Assembly: GCF_024519315.1 (NCBI RefSeq) | Contig: NZ_JANIIC010000049.1 | Span: 29,391 to 93,390 of the forward strand | Length of the DNA stretch: 64,000 nt | Direction: 5' to 3' | DNA from: Streptomyces malaysiensis subsp. samsunensis | Lineage (GTDB): Bacteria > Actinomycetota > Actinomycetes > Streptomycetales > Streptomycetaceae | Shown here: one piece after another, positions 9,584 through 18,524 of the stretch | Layout: the number at the start of each line of letters is the position of its first letter | How positions within the stretch are numbered: position 1 is the first letter of the stretch | Position numbers and translations under genes: made by a program | Notes under the pieces: model-generated | What the model saw: the letters and a program-made list of their open reading frames with translations, nothing else | Told to the model about the DNA's origin: nothing | Database searches by the model: none

Positions 9584-12523
9584 GTGGCGGAGTGCATGAG
9601 CCAACAGAACCGGACGCGCCGGACACTGCTGGAACGGGAGCGGGAGCTGCGCGCGGTGCACGGCGCGCTGACCGAACTGTGCGGAACGGAACCCGCCGAC
9701 CGGGACGAGATCCGAGGCGGCGGAGTGATCGCCTTCGAGGGGCCCGGCGGCGTCGGCAAGACCGCACTGCTCGGCGAGGCGCGCCGGCGGGCCGTCGCCC
9801 GCGGCTGCACCGTGCTCCGCGCCCGTGGTGGCGAGCACGAACAGGGCGCGGCCTTCCATGTGGTGCGCCAGCTCTTCCAGCCGGTGCTCGCGGCGACCGG
9901 CGAGGACGAGCACCGCCGCATCCTCGGCGGCTGGTACGACATCGTGGCGCCCGCGGTCGGCCTGGTGGTCTCCGGCAGCGGCGGCGCACCCGATCCACAG
10001 GGCGTCCGCGACGGCCTCGACTGGCTGGTGACCCGCTTCACCGTGGAGCACGCCCCGGTCGTCATGATCCTCGACGATGTCCACTGGGCCGACCCCGAAT
10101 CGCTGGACTGGCTGACCCGGTTCGCCTCGCGCACCGCCGATCTGCCCCTGCTGCTCGCCGTCGGCTACCGCCCCGAGGACCTGACCGCCGACGTCGCCGC
10201 GATACGGGCCCTGGTCGAGCGCCAGGGAGCACGGCCCCACGTACTGGCCCCGCTCACCCCGGGCGGCGTCGGCAGAATCGTCCGGGAGGTCCTCGGGGAC
10301 CACGCCGACGAGGCGTTCTGCCGTGAGTGCTGGGCGATGACCGGCGGCAACCCCTGGGAGATCACCGAGCTCACCGCCAAGATCCGCGACCGCAGGCTGA
10401 AACCGCAGTCGGAGAACCTGCCCGCACTGCGCGAACTGGTCTCCTCGGCCAGGGACAGCGGGCTCAACGACCGGCTGACCCGCCTCGGCACCGCCGCCGT
10501 CCGCCTCGCCTGGGCCGTCGCCGTCCTCGGCATCGAGGCCACCCCGGCGCTCACCGCGAATGTCGCCGGGCTCAGCGAGTCCGAGGCCGCCGAAATGGTG
10601 GCGCGGCTCGTCGACGCGCGGATCCTGGCCCCGCCGCGCCCCGGAAACGGCACCCAACCCCTGGAGTACCTCCACCCGCTCATCGCCACCGCCGTCTACC
10701 AGGCGATCCCCGGCGCCATGAGAGTGGCCATGCACGGCCAGGCCGCCACCGTGGTGCTCGGCGCGGGCCTGGGCTCCGCGGCGGCCGGCCGGCATCTGCT
10801 GGAGATGCACCCCGAGGGCGACCCATGGGTGGTGCACCATCTGCGGGAGGCCGCCCGGGAGTATCTGCGCGCCGGGGCACCCGACGCCGGGCGCCGCTGT
10901 CTGGCCAGGGCCCTGCGCGAACCGCCCGCCCTGGAGGAGCGCGCCGCCGTGCTGTACGAGCTTGGCTGCGCCGCCCAGCTCACCGAGCCCGATGTCACCG
11001 TCAACCATCTGCGGGCCGCGCTCGGGGAGCCCGCGCTCGGCCCCGAACTGCGCGAGGCGATCACCTACCGGCTCGCCCAGGCGTACGGCCACAGCGGCCG
11101 TATGGAGGAGGCCGCCCAGGTCTTCGCCGACGAGGTCGGACGCGCCACCAGCGCCCGCACCCGGCTGCGGATGCAGACCGAGCAGCTGATGTGGAACATG
11201 TTCCGCGCCGATGAGAAGGAGTCGCCCGCCCGCTCCCGGCGGCTCACCCGGCTCGCGGAGCACCTCACCGGCCGCGGTATGGCCGAGCGCTATCTGATGG
11301 GGCTGCGCGCCTGGGACGCGATGACGCGCGGAGAGCCCGTCGCCACCGCGCTGCACTACGCGGAGGAGGCCCTCGGCGACGGCCTCAGCTGGACCGATGA
11401 CGACTGGGGCTTCGAGGTGCCCATCCTGGTCGCCCTGGTCTTCCTCCACTGCGACCAGCCCGGACGCGCCGAGGAGCTGTTCAACAAGGGCATCGCCGAA
11501 TGCGAGCGCAAGGGCTGGCGCGGCTCCCATCTGGCGTTCGGCTTCACCCTCCTCGGCTATGCCCGACTGCGCCGCGGCGCGCTCGGCGAGGCGGAGGAGC
11601 TGGCCCGTGAGGGGATGCGGATCGCCGATCTGGTGGGCTCCTCGACACCCGCCCACTGGACCGCGGTCGGCACCCTCATCGGAACGCTGATCTGCCGGGG
11701 CCGGATCCAGGAGGCGCAGGAGTTCGCGGCCGGGCACCGTGGCGAGACCCTTCCGCAGGCCACGCTCTGCCCCGATGTGCCGGCGGTCCGCGGTGAGCTG
11801 CTGCTCGCCGCCAATCTGCACCGCGAGGCCCGGAACCGGCTCATCGAGGTCGGCCGCCGCATGGACGGACGCGGTATGCGCAACCCCGCCTGGTGCCCCT
11901 GGCAGCTCCACCTCGCCCAGGCCCTCGCGCTCACCGGTCCCCGGCAGGCCGCAGAGGTCGCCGACGACGCGGTGCGCCGCGCCCGCCAGTTCGGCGCCCA
12001 CTCCGCGATCGGCAAGGCGCTGCACACCGCGGCCACCGTGACCCAGGGGCCGGACCGGATCAAGCTGCTGGCCGAGGCCGTCAGCCATCTGATGCGCTCA
12101 CCGGCCGCGTACGACCTGGCCGTGGCGCTGGTCGACCACGGCGCCGCGCTGCGCCGCATCGGCCTGCCCCAGGAGGCCGGCGACCGGCTCTACCGCGGTT
12201 TGGAGGGAGCGGTGCGCTGCGGGGCCGACGCGCTCGCCGCCCGGGCCCGCGACGAGCTGTCCGCGGCCGGGCTGCGCCCGATGCAGCTGCGGGTGGATCA
12301 CACCAGCCCGCTGACCTCGCAGGAGCAGGCCATCGCCGAGCGGGCCGCCGAGGGCTGGCCGGACGCCCGGATCAGCGAGACGACCGGGCTCGAGGAGCGC
12401 GAGGTCGCCCGGCTGCTCTCCGATGTCTACCGTAAGGTCGGCACCGACCGGGCCGGGCTGGCGAAGCGGCTCATCACGCCCACCGTCGGCCTTCCCCAGC
12501 GCCCGGTGCCCGACCCCGAATGA
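9584..12523 (+). CDS. LAL-type LuxR family ATPase regulator
   Basis: 979-aa large ATP-binding regulator. N-terminal AAA-type ATPase with Walker A GPGGVGKT at 53-60 and Walker B VVMILDD at 159-165 (DDVHWAD), followed by a long alpha-helical TPR-like region. The C-terminal LuxR-like helix-turn-helix (about 908-965) begins LTSQEQAIAERAAEG and ends DVYRKVGTDR. The HTH is divergent: the usual PRE(R/V)EV is SQEQAI, so its DNA contacts may differ. Start GTG 9584 is supported by GGAGGGG nine bases upstream; ATG 9596 is an alternative. Divergent from the terpene synthase across a 240-bp shared promoter region, it is a plausible pathway regulator; that link is inference. Confidence 0.85.
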   Translation: MAECMSQQNRTRRTLLERERELRAVHGALTELCGTEPADRDEIRGGGVIAFEGPGGVGKTALLGEARRRAVARGCTVLRARGGEHEQGAAFHVVRQLFQPVLAATGEDEHRRILGGWYDIVAPAVGLVVSGSGGAPDPQGVRDGLDWLVTRFTVEHAPVVMILDDVHWADPESLDWLTRFASRTADLPLLLAVGYRPEDLTADVAAIRALVERQGARPHVLAPLTPGGVGRIVREVLGDHADEAFCRECWAMTGGNPWEITELTAKIRDRRLKPQSENLPALRELVSSARDSGLNDRLTRLGTAAVRLAWAVAVLGIEATPALTANVAGLSESEAAEMVARLVDARILAPPRPGNGTQPLEYLHPLIATAVYQAIPGAMRVAMHGQAATVVLGAGLGSAAAGRHLLEMHPEGDPWVVHHLREAAREYLRAGAPDAGRRCLARALREPPALEERAAVLYELGCAAQLTEPDVTVNHLRAALGEPALGPELREAITYRLAQAYGHSGRMEEAAQVFADEVGRATSARTRLRMQTEQLMWNMFRADEKESPARSRRLTRLAEHLTGRGMAERYLMGLRAWDAMTRGEPVATALHYAEEALGDGLSWTDDDWGFEVPILVALVFLHCDQPGRAEELFNKGIAECERKGWRGSHLAFGFTLLGYARLRRGALGEAEELAREGMRIADLVGSSTPAHWTAVGTLIGTLICRGRIQEAQEFAAGHRGETLPQATLCPDVPAVRGELLLAANLHREARNRLIEVGRRMDGRGMRNPAWCPWQLHLAQALALTGPRQAAEVADDAVRRARQFGAHSAIGKALHTAATVTQGPDRIKLLAEAVSHLMRSPAAYDLAVALVDHGAALRRIGLPQEAGDRLYRGLEGAVRCGADALAARARDELSAAGLRPMQLRVDHTSPLTSQEQAIAERAAEGWPDARISETTGLEEREVARLLSDVYRKVGTDRAGLAKRLITPTVGLPQRPVPDPE

Positions 12524-12584
12524 GGGGTGCGGCCCGTCCGCCACCCGACACGGGAACGGGCGCGCGGCCACGTACCATGTCCGC

Positions 12585-13085
12585 ATGTCCTTCCTCCGCC
12601 GCCGCAGCGCCGCCACGCCCACCGGGCCGGACTTCGATGTCCTCGCCATGGACCCGGGAGACTGGCCCGGCGATCTCGGGGCGGGGCTGCTGCCCGCCCC
12701 CGACGGCACCTGCCAGGGCGTCTTCCTGCGGTACGACCTGTTCGGCGGGCGCGGCCCGGCCATGATCATCGGCAATCTGCCCGAGGGGTCCCCGGCCCGG
12801 GATGTGGCCGAGGGGCAGCCGCCGTTCGAGGTGACCCAGCTGCTGGCGGCGCTCGGGAACGATGAGCCGGTCCAGGTGGTGGACACCGAGGACAGCCCGG
12901 TCATGCATGAGGACAACCTCCTCATCGTCCGCCGGATCAAGCTCTCCGAGGGCCGGATCTCCTGTGCCCAGTTCGATCGCAGCGACGGTGTGCTCGTCAC
13001 CATCGCCAGCTGGGACCGGCCGATCACCGACGATCTGTACCGGCTGCTCAAGCCGCTGCCCGCGGAGATGTTCCAGCAGCGCTGA
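12585..13085 (+). CDS. Hypothetical protein, unknown function
   Basis: 166-aa soluble protein I do not recognise. Start ATG 12585 gives MSFLRRRSAATPTGP. It has no signal peptide or membrane segment. The body alternates short beta-like stretches (GVFLRYDLF, PAMIIGNLP, NLLIVRRIKL, VLVTIASW) and ends RLLKPLPAEMFQQR, suggesting a small alpha/beta domain. It follows the LAL regulator by 61 bp in the same direction and is closed by a strong hairpin, so it may be the last gene of that transcript. Confidence 0.7.
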   Translation: MSFLRRRSAATPTGPDFDVLAMDPGDWPGDLGAGLLPAPDGTCQGVFLRYDLFGGRGPAMIIGNLPEGSPARDVAEGQPPFEVTQLLAALGNDEPVQVVDTEDSPVMHEDNLLIVRRIKLSEGRISCAQFDRSDGVLVTIASWDRPITDDLYRLLKPLPAEMFQQR

Positions 13086-13096
13086 GGGGCCGCCGC

Positions 13097-13155
13097 GAAG
13101 GGCCGTGAGACGCCCGTACGGCACGAGGCCGGTACGGCCGCGCCCACGGCCCTTC
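13097..13155 (+). terminator. Branched terminator hairpin
   Basis: Perfect 11-bp outer stem GAAGGGCCGTG/CACGGCCCTTC, with an inner near-palindrome around CCGTACGGC and GCCGGTACGG. It begins 12 bp after the upstream stop and lies between that plus-strand gene and the minus-strand amidase; it could serve both. Confidence 0.75.
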
Positions 13156-13229
13156 TTCTACCACTCCTCCACGGTGGATTGACGGGCCATCAGGCCCATC
13201 GATCCATCAGCTTCGCTGACCCATCAACC

Positions 13230-15263
13230 TCACTTCCCGGAGCGCCGGACCGTCACATCGGCGGCCCGGACGAACGCCACCCGGTGCCCGAACTGGATCT
13301 GGTAGTACACATCCTGGCCGCGCACCACCTTGTGACCGGCCGGATCGAAGGTGGTCGCCCACAGATACTCGCCCCGCGTCCGCAGCCCCAGCGGATAGGA
13401 CTGCCCGGCGAGCAGCTTGTACGGCAGCGGCGAGACCGCCTGCACCGGTACGCCCTCCGGATACGCCTCCTTCTCCGGATAGGCGCGGCCGTACACCGTG
13501 ACCTCCGCCGCCCCGTCCTTGGGTGTCACCACAAGTCCCTTGGCGCCCACCGCCGTCGGCCGCCGCTTGGGGTTCTGGAACCAGGCGCGTTGGCCGAGGT
13601 ACCAGATCGCCGTCCAGTCGCCCTCGTGCCCCGCGACCGCGAACTGCTGCCCGGTGGTGGCACGGGCCCCGGTGTCATTGACACCGGTCGTCGAGTCGGA
13701 GCCGTCCGGGCGCAGCCCGATGTCCTTGACCAGCGGGGCGTCCGCGCTCGGCGCGGTGTGCAGCCGCACCGCGGCCGAGCCGTGCGGGGCGCATGCCTGG
13801 CCCGCCGTCTCGCAGTCGGTGTAGGCGGGCCGGTTGGTGTCGTAGTCGGGGCGGATGGTGACCAGGCCGCCGGAGGAGCCCGCGGTGCGTTGGAAGGGCG
13901 CGCCGAGCAGGGTGAAGTAGTGCGCCCAGTCCCAGTAGGGGCCCGGGTCGGTGTGCATGCCCGGGATGGTGCCGGTGGTGGTGCCCGGCACATTGTCATG
14001 GCCCAGGATGTGCTGGCGGTCCAGCGGAATGTCGAACCGCTTGGCGAGATAGCGCACCAGCCGCGCCGAGGAGCGGTACATCGCCTCCGTGTACCAGGCG
14101 TCGGGGGCGGTGAGGAAACCCTCGTGCTCCAGGCCGATGGACTTGGCGTTGACGTACCAGTTGCCCGCGTGCCAGGCGACGTCCTTCAGCGGCACATGCT
14201 GGGCGATATGGCCGTCGGAGGAGCGCAGGGTGTACTGCCAGGACACATAGGTGGGGTCCTGGACCAGCTTGAGGGTGGTGTCCCAGGAGCCCTCGGTGTC
14301 ATGGATGACGATGTAGTCGATGGACTGCGAGGAGGGGCGCTCGCCCAGGTCGTGGTTGCCGTAGTCGTTGTCCCCGAACTCCTCGTAGGGCGCCGGGAGC
14401 CACTCGCAGGACACGTCCTTGGGGGCCTCGACCCGCGGATCCCGCGCGGGGGAGGCCAGACCGAGCGTCCGCAGCTGCCGGGTGTCCGGCGCGACACCGG
14501 GCGCCGCGTCGAGGGAGACCCGCTCGCCGTCGGCGGTCGTCCGCGAGGCACCGCCGCGGATCACCGAGTACACCTCGTCGGCGAAGACGCCCGCGGCCGT
14601 GGCGTCATCGGCGCCCGAGTAGGCCGCCACCGCCGCGTACCAGTCGGCGGGGTCCTCGCTCCGCGGCAGCCCCAGCCGCTTCTGGGCGGCGGCCAGCAGG
14701 GCCGCGCCACCGCGCACATTGGCGCTCTCATCGCCGCGCAGCGCCTCCGCGGACAGCCCGGTGAGCTCCGCGGCCCGGCCGAGGGTGCGCAGCCGCGCGG
14801 GCAGCCGCCGGGGCTCGGGAACGGTGGCCTTGGGGACCCGCAGGGGCCGGGCGAGATCGCCGCGCGCGTCCTCGGTGCCCTGGCTGTGGTGCGGGGCGCC
14901 GAGTAGGGCGGTGTGGGCGTCGGTGAGATGCATGGGGCCATAGCCGCCGGTGACGCTCGGCGCACCGCGGTGGCCGTCCCAGCGCGACTGGAGATACGAG
15001 ACGCCCAGGAGCACGCTCAGCGGAACGCCGTACTCGGCGGCCGCGGCCGCGAAGGCACGCTGCAATGCGCCGCCGTCGGCCGGAGGCCCCTCGGCCCCCT
15101 CGGCCCGTGACTGGTCGGCGTAGGCCGCGGGTGTCGCCGAGACCAGCGGGAGCAGAAACGCGGCGGACGCCGCGGCTCCCGCGGTCCGCAGTGTGGTTCG
15201 CCGGGTGGGACCGGACGGATCTCTGTTCGCGTCGTGGGCGCTGTCCTGTGCGGATTCTGGCAT
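13230..15263 (-). CDS. Tat-exported N-acetylmuramoyl-L-alanine amidase, two-domain
   Basis: 677-aa secreted peptidoglycan hydrolase. The twin-arginine signal RRTTLRTAG is at 21-29, with a hydrophobic stretch to about 47 and AYA-D cleavage near 49. Residues 66-220 resemble a lysozyme/SLT-like helical domain (SYLQSRWDGHRG, YGPMHLTD). The Amidase_2 domain spans about 313-450: zinc ligand candidates are His321 (YIVIHDTEG) and His437 (MHTDPG), with HILGHDNVPG in between. The last 220 residues look like SH3-type beta domains that would bind wall. Start ATG 15263 has GAGGAGG upstream. Substrate is the MurNAc-L-Ala bond; growth, sporulation or recycling roles cannot be separated here. Confidence 0.85.
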   Translation of the reverse strand: MPESAQDSAHDANRDPSGPTRRTTLRTAGAAASAAFLLPLVSATPAAYADQSRAEGAEGPPADGGALQRAFAAAAAEYGVPLSVLLGVSYLQSRWDGHRGAPSVTGGYGPMHLTDAHTALLGAPHHSQGTEDARGDLARPLRVPKATVPEPRRLPARLRTLGRAAELTGLSAEALRGDESANVRGGAALLAAAQKRLGLPRSEDPADWYAAVAAYSGADDATAAGVFADEVYSVIRGGASRTTADGERVSLDAAPGVAPDTRQLRTLGLASPARDPRVEAPKDVSCEWLPAPYEEFGDNDYGNHDLGERPSSQSIDYIVIHDTEGSWDTTLKLVQDPTYVSWQYTLRSSDGHIAQHVPLKDVAWHAGNWYVNAKSIGLEHEGFLTAPDAWYTEAMYRSSARLVRYLAKRFDIPLDRQHILGHDNVPGTTTGTIPGMHTDPGPYWDWAHYFTLLGAPFQRTAGSSGGLVTIRPDYDTNRPAYTDCETAGQACAPHGSAAVRLHTAPSADAPLVKDIGLRPDGSDSTTGVNDTGARATTGQQFAVAGHEGDWTAIWYLGQRAWFQNPKRRPTAVGAKGLVVTPKDGAAEVTVYGRAYPEKEAYPEGVPVQAVSPLPYKLLAGQSYPLGLRTRGEYLWATTFDPAGHKVVRGQDVYYQIQFGHRVAFVRAADVTVRRSGK

Positions 15264-15375
15264 TGCAGCCTCCTCAAGCGGGCCGGGGCGAGCCGAGCCA
15301 CTTAGAGATATGCGCTGCCAGGCGTGGCGTCAATCGCCGTCACCCGGACGGACGTTCGGACGTCAGCCCGCCTGC

Positions 15376-15407
15376 GGCGCGTCACCGGTCCAGACCGGTG
15401 ACGCGCC
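15376..15407 (-). terminator. Terminator of the phosphotransferase gene
   Basis: Perfect 15-bp stem GGCGCGTCACCGGTC/GACCGGTGACGCGCC around CA, 22 bp beyond the phosphotransferase stop on the minus strand. No U-tract. Confidence 0.85.
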
Positions 15408-15428
15408 CGGACGCCACTCCGCCTCCGC

Positions 15429-16532
15429 TCAGCGGGTGCCGACCGCCGCCCGCACCGCGCGCCGGGCCAGCGCGCAGTCGTCGTGCAGCCTGCGCAGCAG
15501 CAGCCGCTGCTCCTCACCGGCCGGAACCGCGCCCGGCACCACGGGGGCGGGGTCGTGCATGGTGCGCTGCACCGCGGTCTCGTACTGGCGGATCTCCCGC
15601 GTCAGCACCAGCATCAGATTGACCAGGAAGGAATCCCGCGTGGCCGGGCCCGCGGCCTGCGCCAGCTGGCTGATCTGGCGCCGGGTCACGGGGGCGTCGC
15701 CCAGCACCGTCCACAGCGTGGCCAGGTCATAGCCGGGCAGATACCAGCCCGCGTGGTCCCAGTCGAGGAGCACCGGGCCCGCGGGGGAGAGCAGGACATT
15801 GTTCAACAGGGCGTCGCCATGGGAAAATTGGGCCGGGGTCTGCCGCCCACAGGTCTGCGAGACGCCTCGCAGCAGCTTCTGTAGATCGCCCATGTCCCGG
15901 TCGGTGAGCAGTCCGAGCTCGTGATAGCGGGTCAGCCGGACGGCGTAGTCGATGGGGGCGTCGAACAGACCGGCGGGCGGGCGCCACTGGTTGACCCGGC
16001 GGATCGCGCCCAGCACCGCCCCCAGATCGGCGCGCGGCGGAGGTTCGGTGGGGTGGCGCTGCGCGGCCGCGATCCGCCCGGGCATCCGCTCGATGACCAG
16101 TGCGCAGTTGTCCGGGTCGGCGGCAATCAGCCTAGGCACACGCACCGGCGGGCGCTGGCGGACGAACGCCCGGTACATCGCTATTTCCCGGCGGAACCGC
16201 TCGGCCCACGCGGGGGAGTGGTCCAGCAGGCACTTGGCCACCGCGGTGCTGCGCCCGGTCGCGCCGATCAGAAGCACGGACCGGCCGCTGCGCCGCAGCA
16301 CCTGGACCGGGTTGAACTCCGGACAGATGCGATGGACCGAGGTGATCGCGGTGCGCAGCTGCGCGCCCTGAGGACCGGACAAGTCGAGTCTCCCGCGGGG
16401 CGGCACGGGGCCGAGGGCGGCGGTCCGCCGGGTCCGGCCGCCGGGGGCGGGATCGAGGTACGGCCCAGCGCCGGGCAGCTGCCGCCGGTACGGCCGGGGC
16501 GGGGCGGACACGGAGGACGATGCTGCGTACAT
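15429..16532 (-). CDS. APH-family phosphotransferase
   Basis: 367-aa aminoglycoside-phosphotransferase/choline-kinase-like protein. The catalytic loop HGDALLNN is at 238-245 and the metal-binding DWD at 257-259; an N-lobe Lys is in AVAKCLLDH near 100. The first 60 residues are Pro/Arg-rich and probably disordered. Start ATG 16532 is preceded by AAGGGA at a rather long spacing. It is transcribed alone, divergently from the NsdB-like regulator, and ends at a strong hairpin. The small-molecule substrate is unknown; nothing nearby indicates antibiotic resistance, and many Streptomyces members have no known resistance role. Confidence 0.82.
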   Translation of the reverse strand: MYAASSSVSAPPRPYRRQLPGAGPYLDPAPGGRTRRTAALGPVPPRGRLDLSGPQGAQLRTAITSVHRICPEFNPVQVLRRSGRSVLLIGATGRSTAVAKCLLDHSPAWAERFRREIAMYRAFVRQRPPVRVPRLIAADPDNCALVIERMPGRIAAAQRHPTEPPPRADLGAVLGAIRRVNQWRPPAGLFDAPIDYAVRLTRYHELGLLTDRDMGDLQKLLRGVSQTCGRQTPAQFSHGDALLNNVLLSPAGPVLLDWDHAGWYLPGYDLATLWTVLGDAPVTRRQISQLAQAAGPATRDSFLVNLMLVLTREIRQYETAVQRTMHDPAPVVPGAVPAGEEQRLLLRRLHDDCALARRAVRAAVGTR

Positions 16533-16778
16533 GGGCGATACAGATCCCTTCGTGTGCCGACGAATTGCGTACGCACCCGGCCCCGGGGCGGGGCCGCACC
16601 CTGGGGAATGCGGCCGATCCAGCGCGAGCCGCCACCGGGCCGGGTAACGCGCTCCTACATCACACCCGTGTGCGGGTGGCACACCATCTGGCGGACCCTG
16701 GCGAACCCTGGCGAATAGTCGCACCGCTTGTGACGGGGCCGTTACTGTCAAGTCAGCCGAGGAACCTGGGGGCTTGAC

Positions 16779-18287
16779 GTGACGAGGGAACCCAACACCC
16801 GTCTTGCGGATCTGTTCGGCCTCGCCGGATGGTCCAAGGGGGAACTCGCGAGACTCGTGAACCGGAAGGCGGCGGCCATGGGCCATCCGCAGCTGGCGAC
16901 CGACACCTCGCGGGTGCGGCGTTGGATCGACACCGGCGAGACGCCGCGCGATCCCGTGCCCAAGGTGCTGGCGGCCCTGTTCACCGAGCGCCTCGGTCGA
17001 GTCGTGACCATCGAGGATCTCGGGTTCGGACGCGGGGGGCGCGCGGGAAAGGGGCAGTCCGGCGACGGGCTGTTCTGGCCGCCCGAGTCCACCGCCGCGG
17101 TCCTCACCGAATTCACGGGAATGGACCTTATGTTCAACCGACGCGGCTTGGTGGGTGCGGGCGCCGCGCTCGCCGCAGGATCCGCCATCACCGGTGCCAT
17201 GAGCGACTTTCTGCTCTCCGACCCCACCCTCGCCACCGACGCGCCCCGTACCGACAACCCCCTGTCCGTCGAGCCCGTGGGCTTCGACCGCTATGAGGCC
17301 GCCCCCGTGGGCTCCCAGGAGATCGACGCCCTGGAGGGATCGGTCGAGGTCTTCCGCGCCTGGGACGCGGCCCGCGGTGGCGGGCTCCAGCGCAAGGCCG
17401 TGGTCGGCCAGCTCAACGAGGTGGGCGGCATGCTCGCCTACCGCCACCCCGAGCACCTTCAGCGCAGACTGTGGGGGGTGGCGGCCAATCTGGCGGTGCT
17501 CGCCGGCTGGATGTCCCATGACGTCGGCCTGGAGCCCACCGCCCAGAAGTACTTCGTCATCGCCGCGCACGCGGCCCGCGAGGGCGACGACCGGCCCCGG
17601 GCGGGCGAGGCGCTCTCCCGGGCCGCCCGGCAGATGGTGCACCTGGGCCGCCCGGACGACGCGCTGGATCTGATGAAGCTGGCCACGTCCGGTGCGGGCG
17701 AGCAGGCGCTGCCGTGCACCCGGGCCATGTTCTGCACCATCGAGGCATGGGCGCAGGCGTCCAAGGGCCACGGCCAGGCGGCGCGGCGCGCCCTGGGCGA
17801 GGCGGAGGAGCTGTTCGTCTCCGACGGGGACCACGGGCCGGCGCCCAGCTGGATGCAGCTGTTCAACGAGGCTGATCTGCACGGGATGCAGGGGCTGGTC
17901 TACCGCACCCTCGCCGAGCACGAGCCGGCGGCGGCGGGGATCGCCCTGAACCATGCGAAGAAGGCGCTGCGGATGCGGGAGGGCGGGCGCCAGCGGTCCC
18001 AGATCTTCGACCACATCTCCATCGCCTCGGCCTGTTTCATCGGCGACGACCCCGAGCAGGCCGAGCGCTACGCCCGGACGGCCCTGCTGACGATCGAGCA
18101 GAACTCCTCGCACCGCACCTGGGACCGGCTGCGCGAGATGTACCGGCTCACCGCGCGGTACGGCACCTCACCGGCCGTCCGGGAGCTGCGGGAGGAGATC
18201 CAGCGGGTACTGCCGAAGGGAGGCGCGGGAAAGGGCGGCGCGGGGCTGAAAGGATCCGGCTCCATCGCCAGGAGCCCGGCCGTCTAG
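16779..18287 (+). CDS. NsdB-like TPR regulator
   Basis: 502-aa regulator with an N-terminal winged/helix-turn-helix-like region (TRLADLFGLAGWSKGELARL, SRVRRWIDTGETPRDPVPK) and a long TPR-like helical C-terminal part. The N-terminal wording matches what I recall for Streptomyces NsdB, a repressor of sporulation and antibiotic production related to NsdA. A short hydrophobic stretch (LVGAGAALAAGSAITGAMSDF, about 124-144) resembles the segment seen in this regulator group. Start GTG 16779. It is monocistronic, divergent from the phosphotransferase. The last 25 residues are Gly/Lys/Ser-rich. Family call is reasonable; identity to NsdB itself is from memory. Confidence 0.7.
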   Translation: MTREPNTRLADLFGLAGWSKGELARLVNRKAAAMGHPQLATDTSRVRRWIDTGETPRDPVPKVLAALFTERLGRVVTIEDLGFGRGGRAGKGQSGDGLFWPPESTAAVLTEFTGMDLMFNRRGLVGAGAALAAGSAITGAMSDFLLSDPTLATDAPRTDNPLSVEPVGFDRYEAAPVGSQEIDALEGSVEVFRAWDAARGGGLQRKAVVGQLNEVGGMLAYRHPEHLQRRLWGVAANLAVLAGWMSHDVGLEPTAQKYFVIAAHAAREGDDRPRAGEALSRAARQMVHLGRPDDALDLMKLATSGAGEQALPCTRAMFCTIEAWAQASKGHGQAARRALGEAEELFVSDGDHGPAPSWMQLFNEADLHGMQGLVYRTLAEHEPAAAGIALNHAKKALRMREGGRQRSQIFDHISIASACFIGDDPEQAERYARTALLTIEQNSSHRTWDRLREMYRLTARYGTSPAVRELREEIQRVLPKGGAGKGGAGLKGSGSIARSPAV

Positions 18288-18311
18288 CGTCCGGGCCACC
18301 CCTTATGGGGC

Positions 18312-18487
18312 TTACGAGGAGCTTGCTCGCGTTACGAGGAGCTTGCCTTACGAGGGGCATGACGAAGGGCCGGAGGGGCCGTACGAAGGGCTTTACGCGG
18401 GGCAACGTCTTACGGGGAGTCGACGCCTTACGGGGGGCACGCCTTACGCGGTGCGACGCCTTACGAGGTCGGGCACCGCTTACGAGG
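18312..18487. repeat. Degenerate ~17-bp repeat array (TTACGnGG)
   Basis: Nine TTACGnGG octamers start at 18312, 18332, 18348, 18393, 18410, 18428, 18444, 18461 and 18480, mostly 16-20 bp apart. The array fills the convergent gap between the NsdB-like gene and the phosphatase gene. Confidence 0.6.
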
Positions 18488-18524
18488 GGTCGATCACCGC
18501 GTCATGCCGACGCGGGAAGCCGCG

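Noticed and set aside
15429..16532. Aminoglycoside resistance gene
   Set aside because: The APH fold and catalytic loop are present, but nothing in the sequence or surroundings indicates aminoglycosides as substrate.
18312..18487. CRISPR array
   Set aside because: Repeats are only 8 bp conserved, irregularly spaced, and no cas genes are present.
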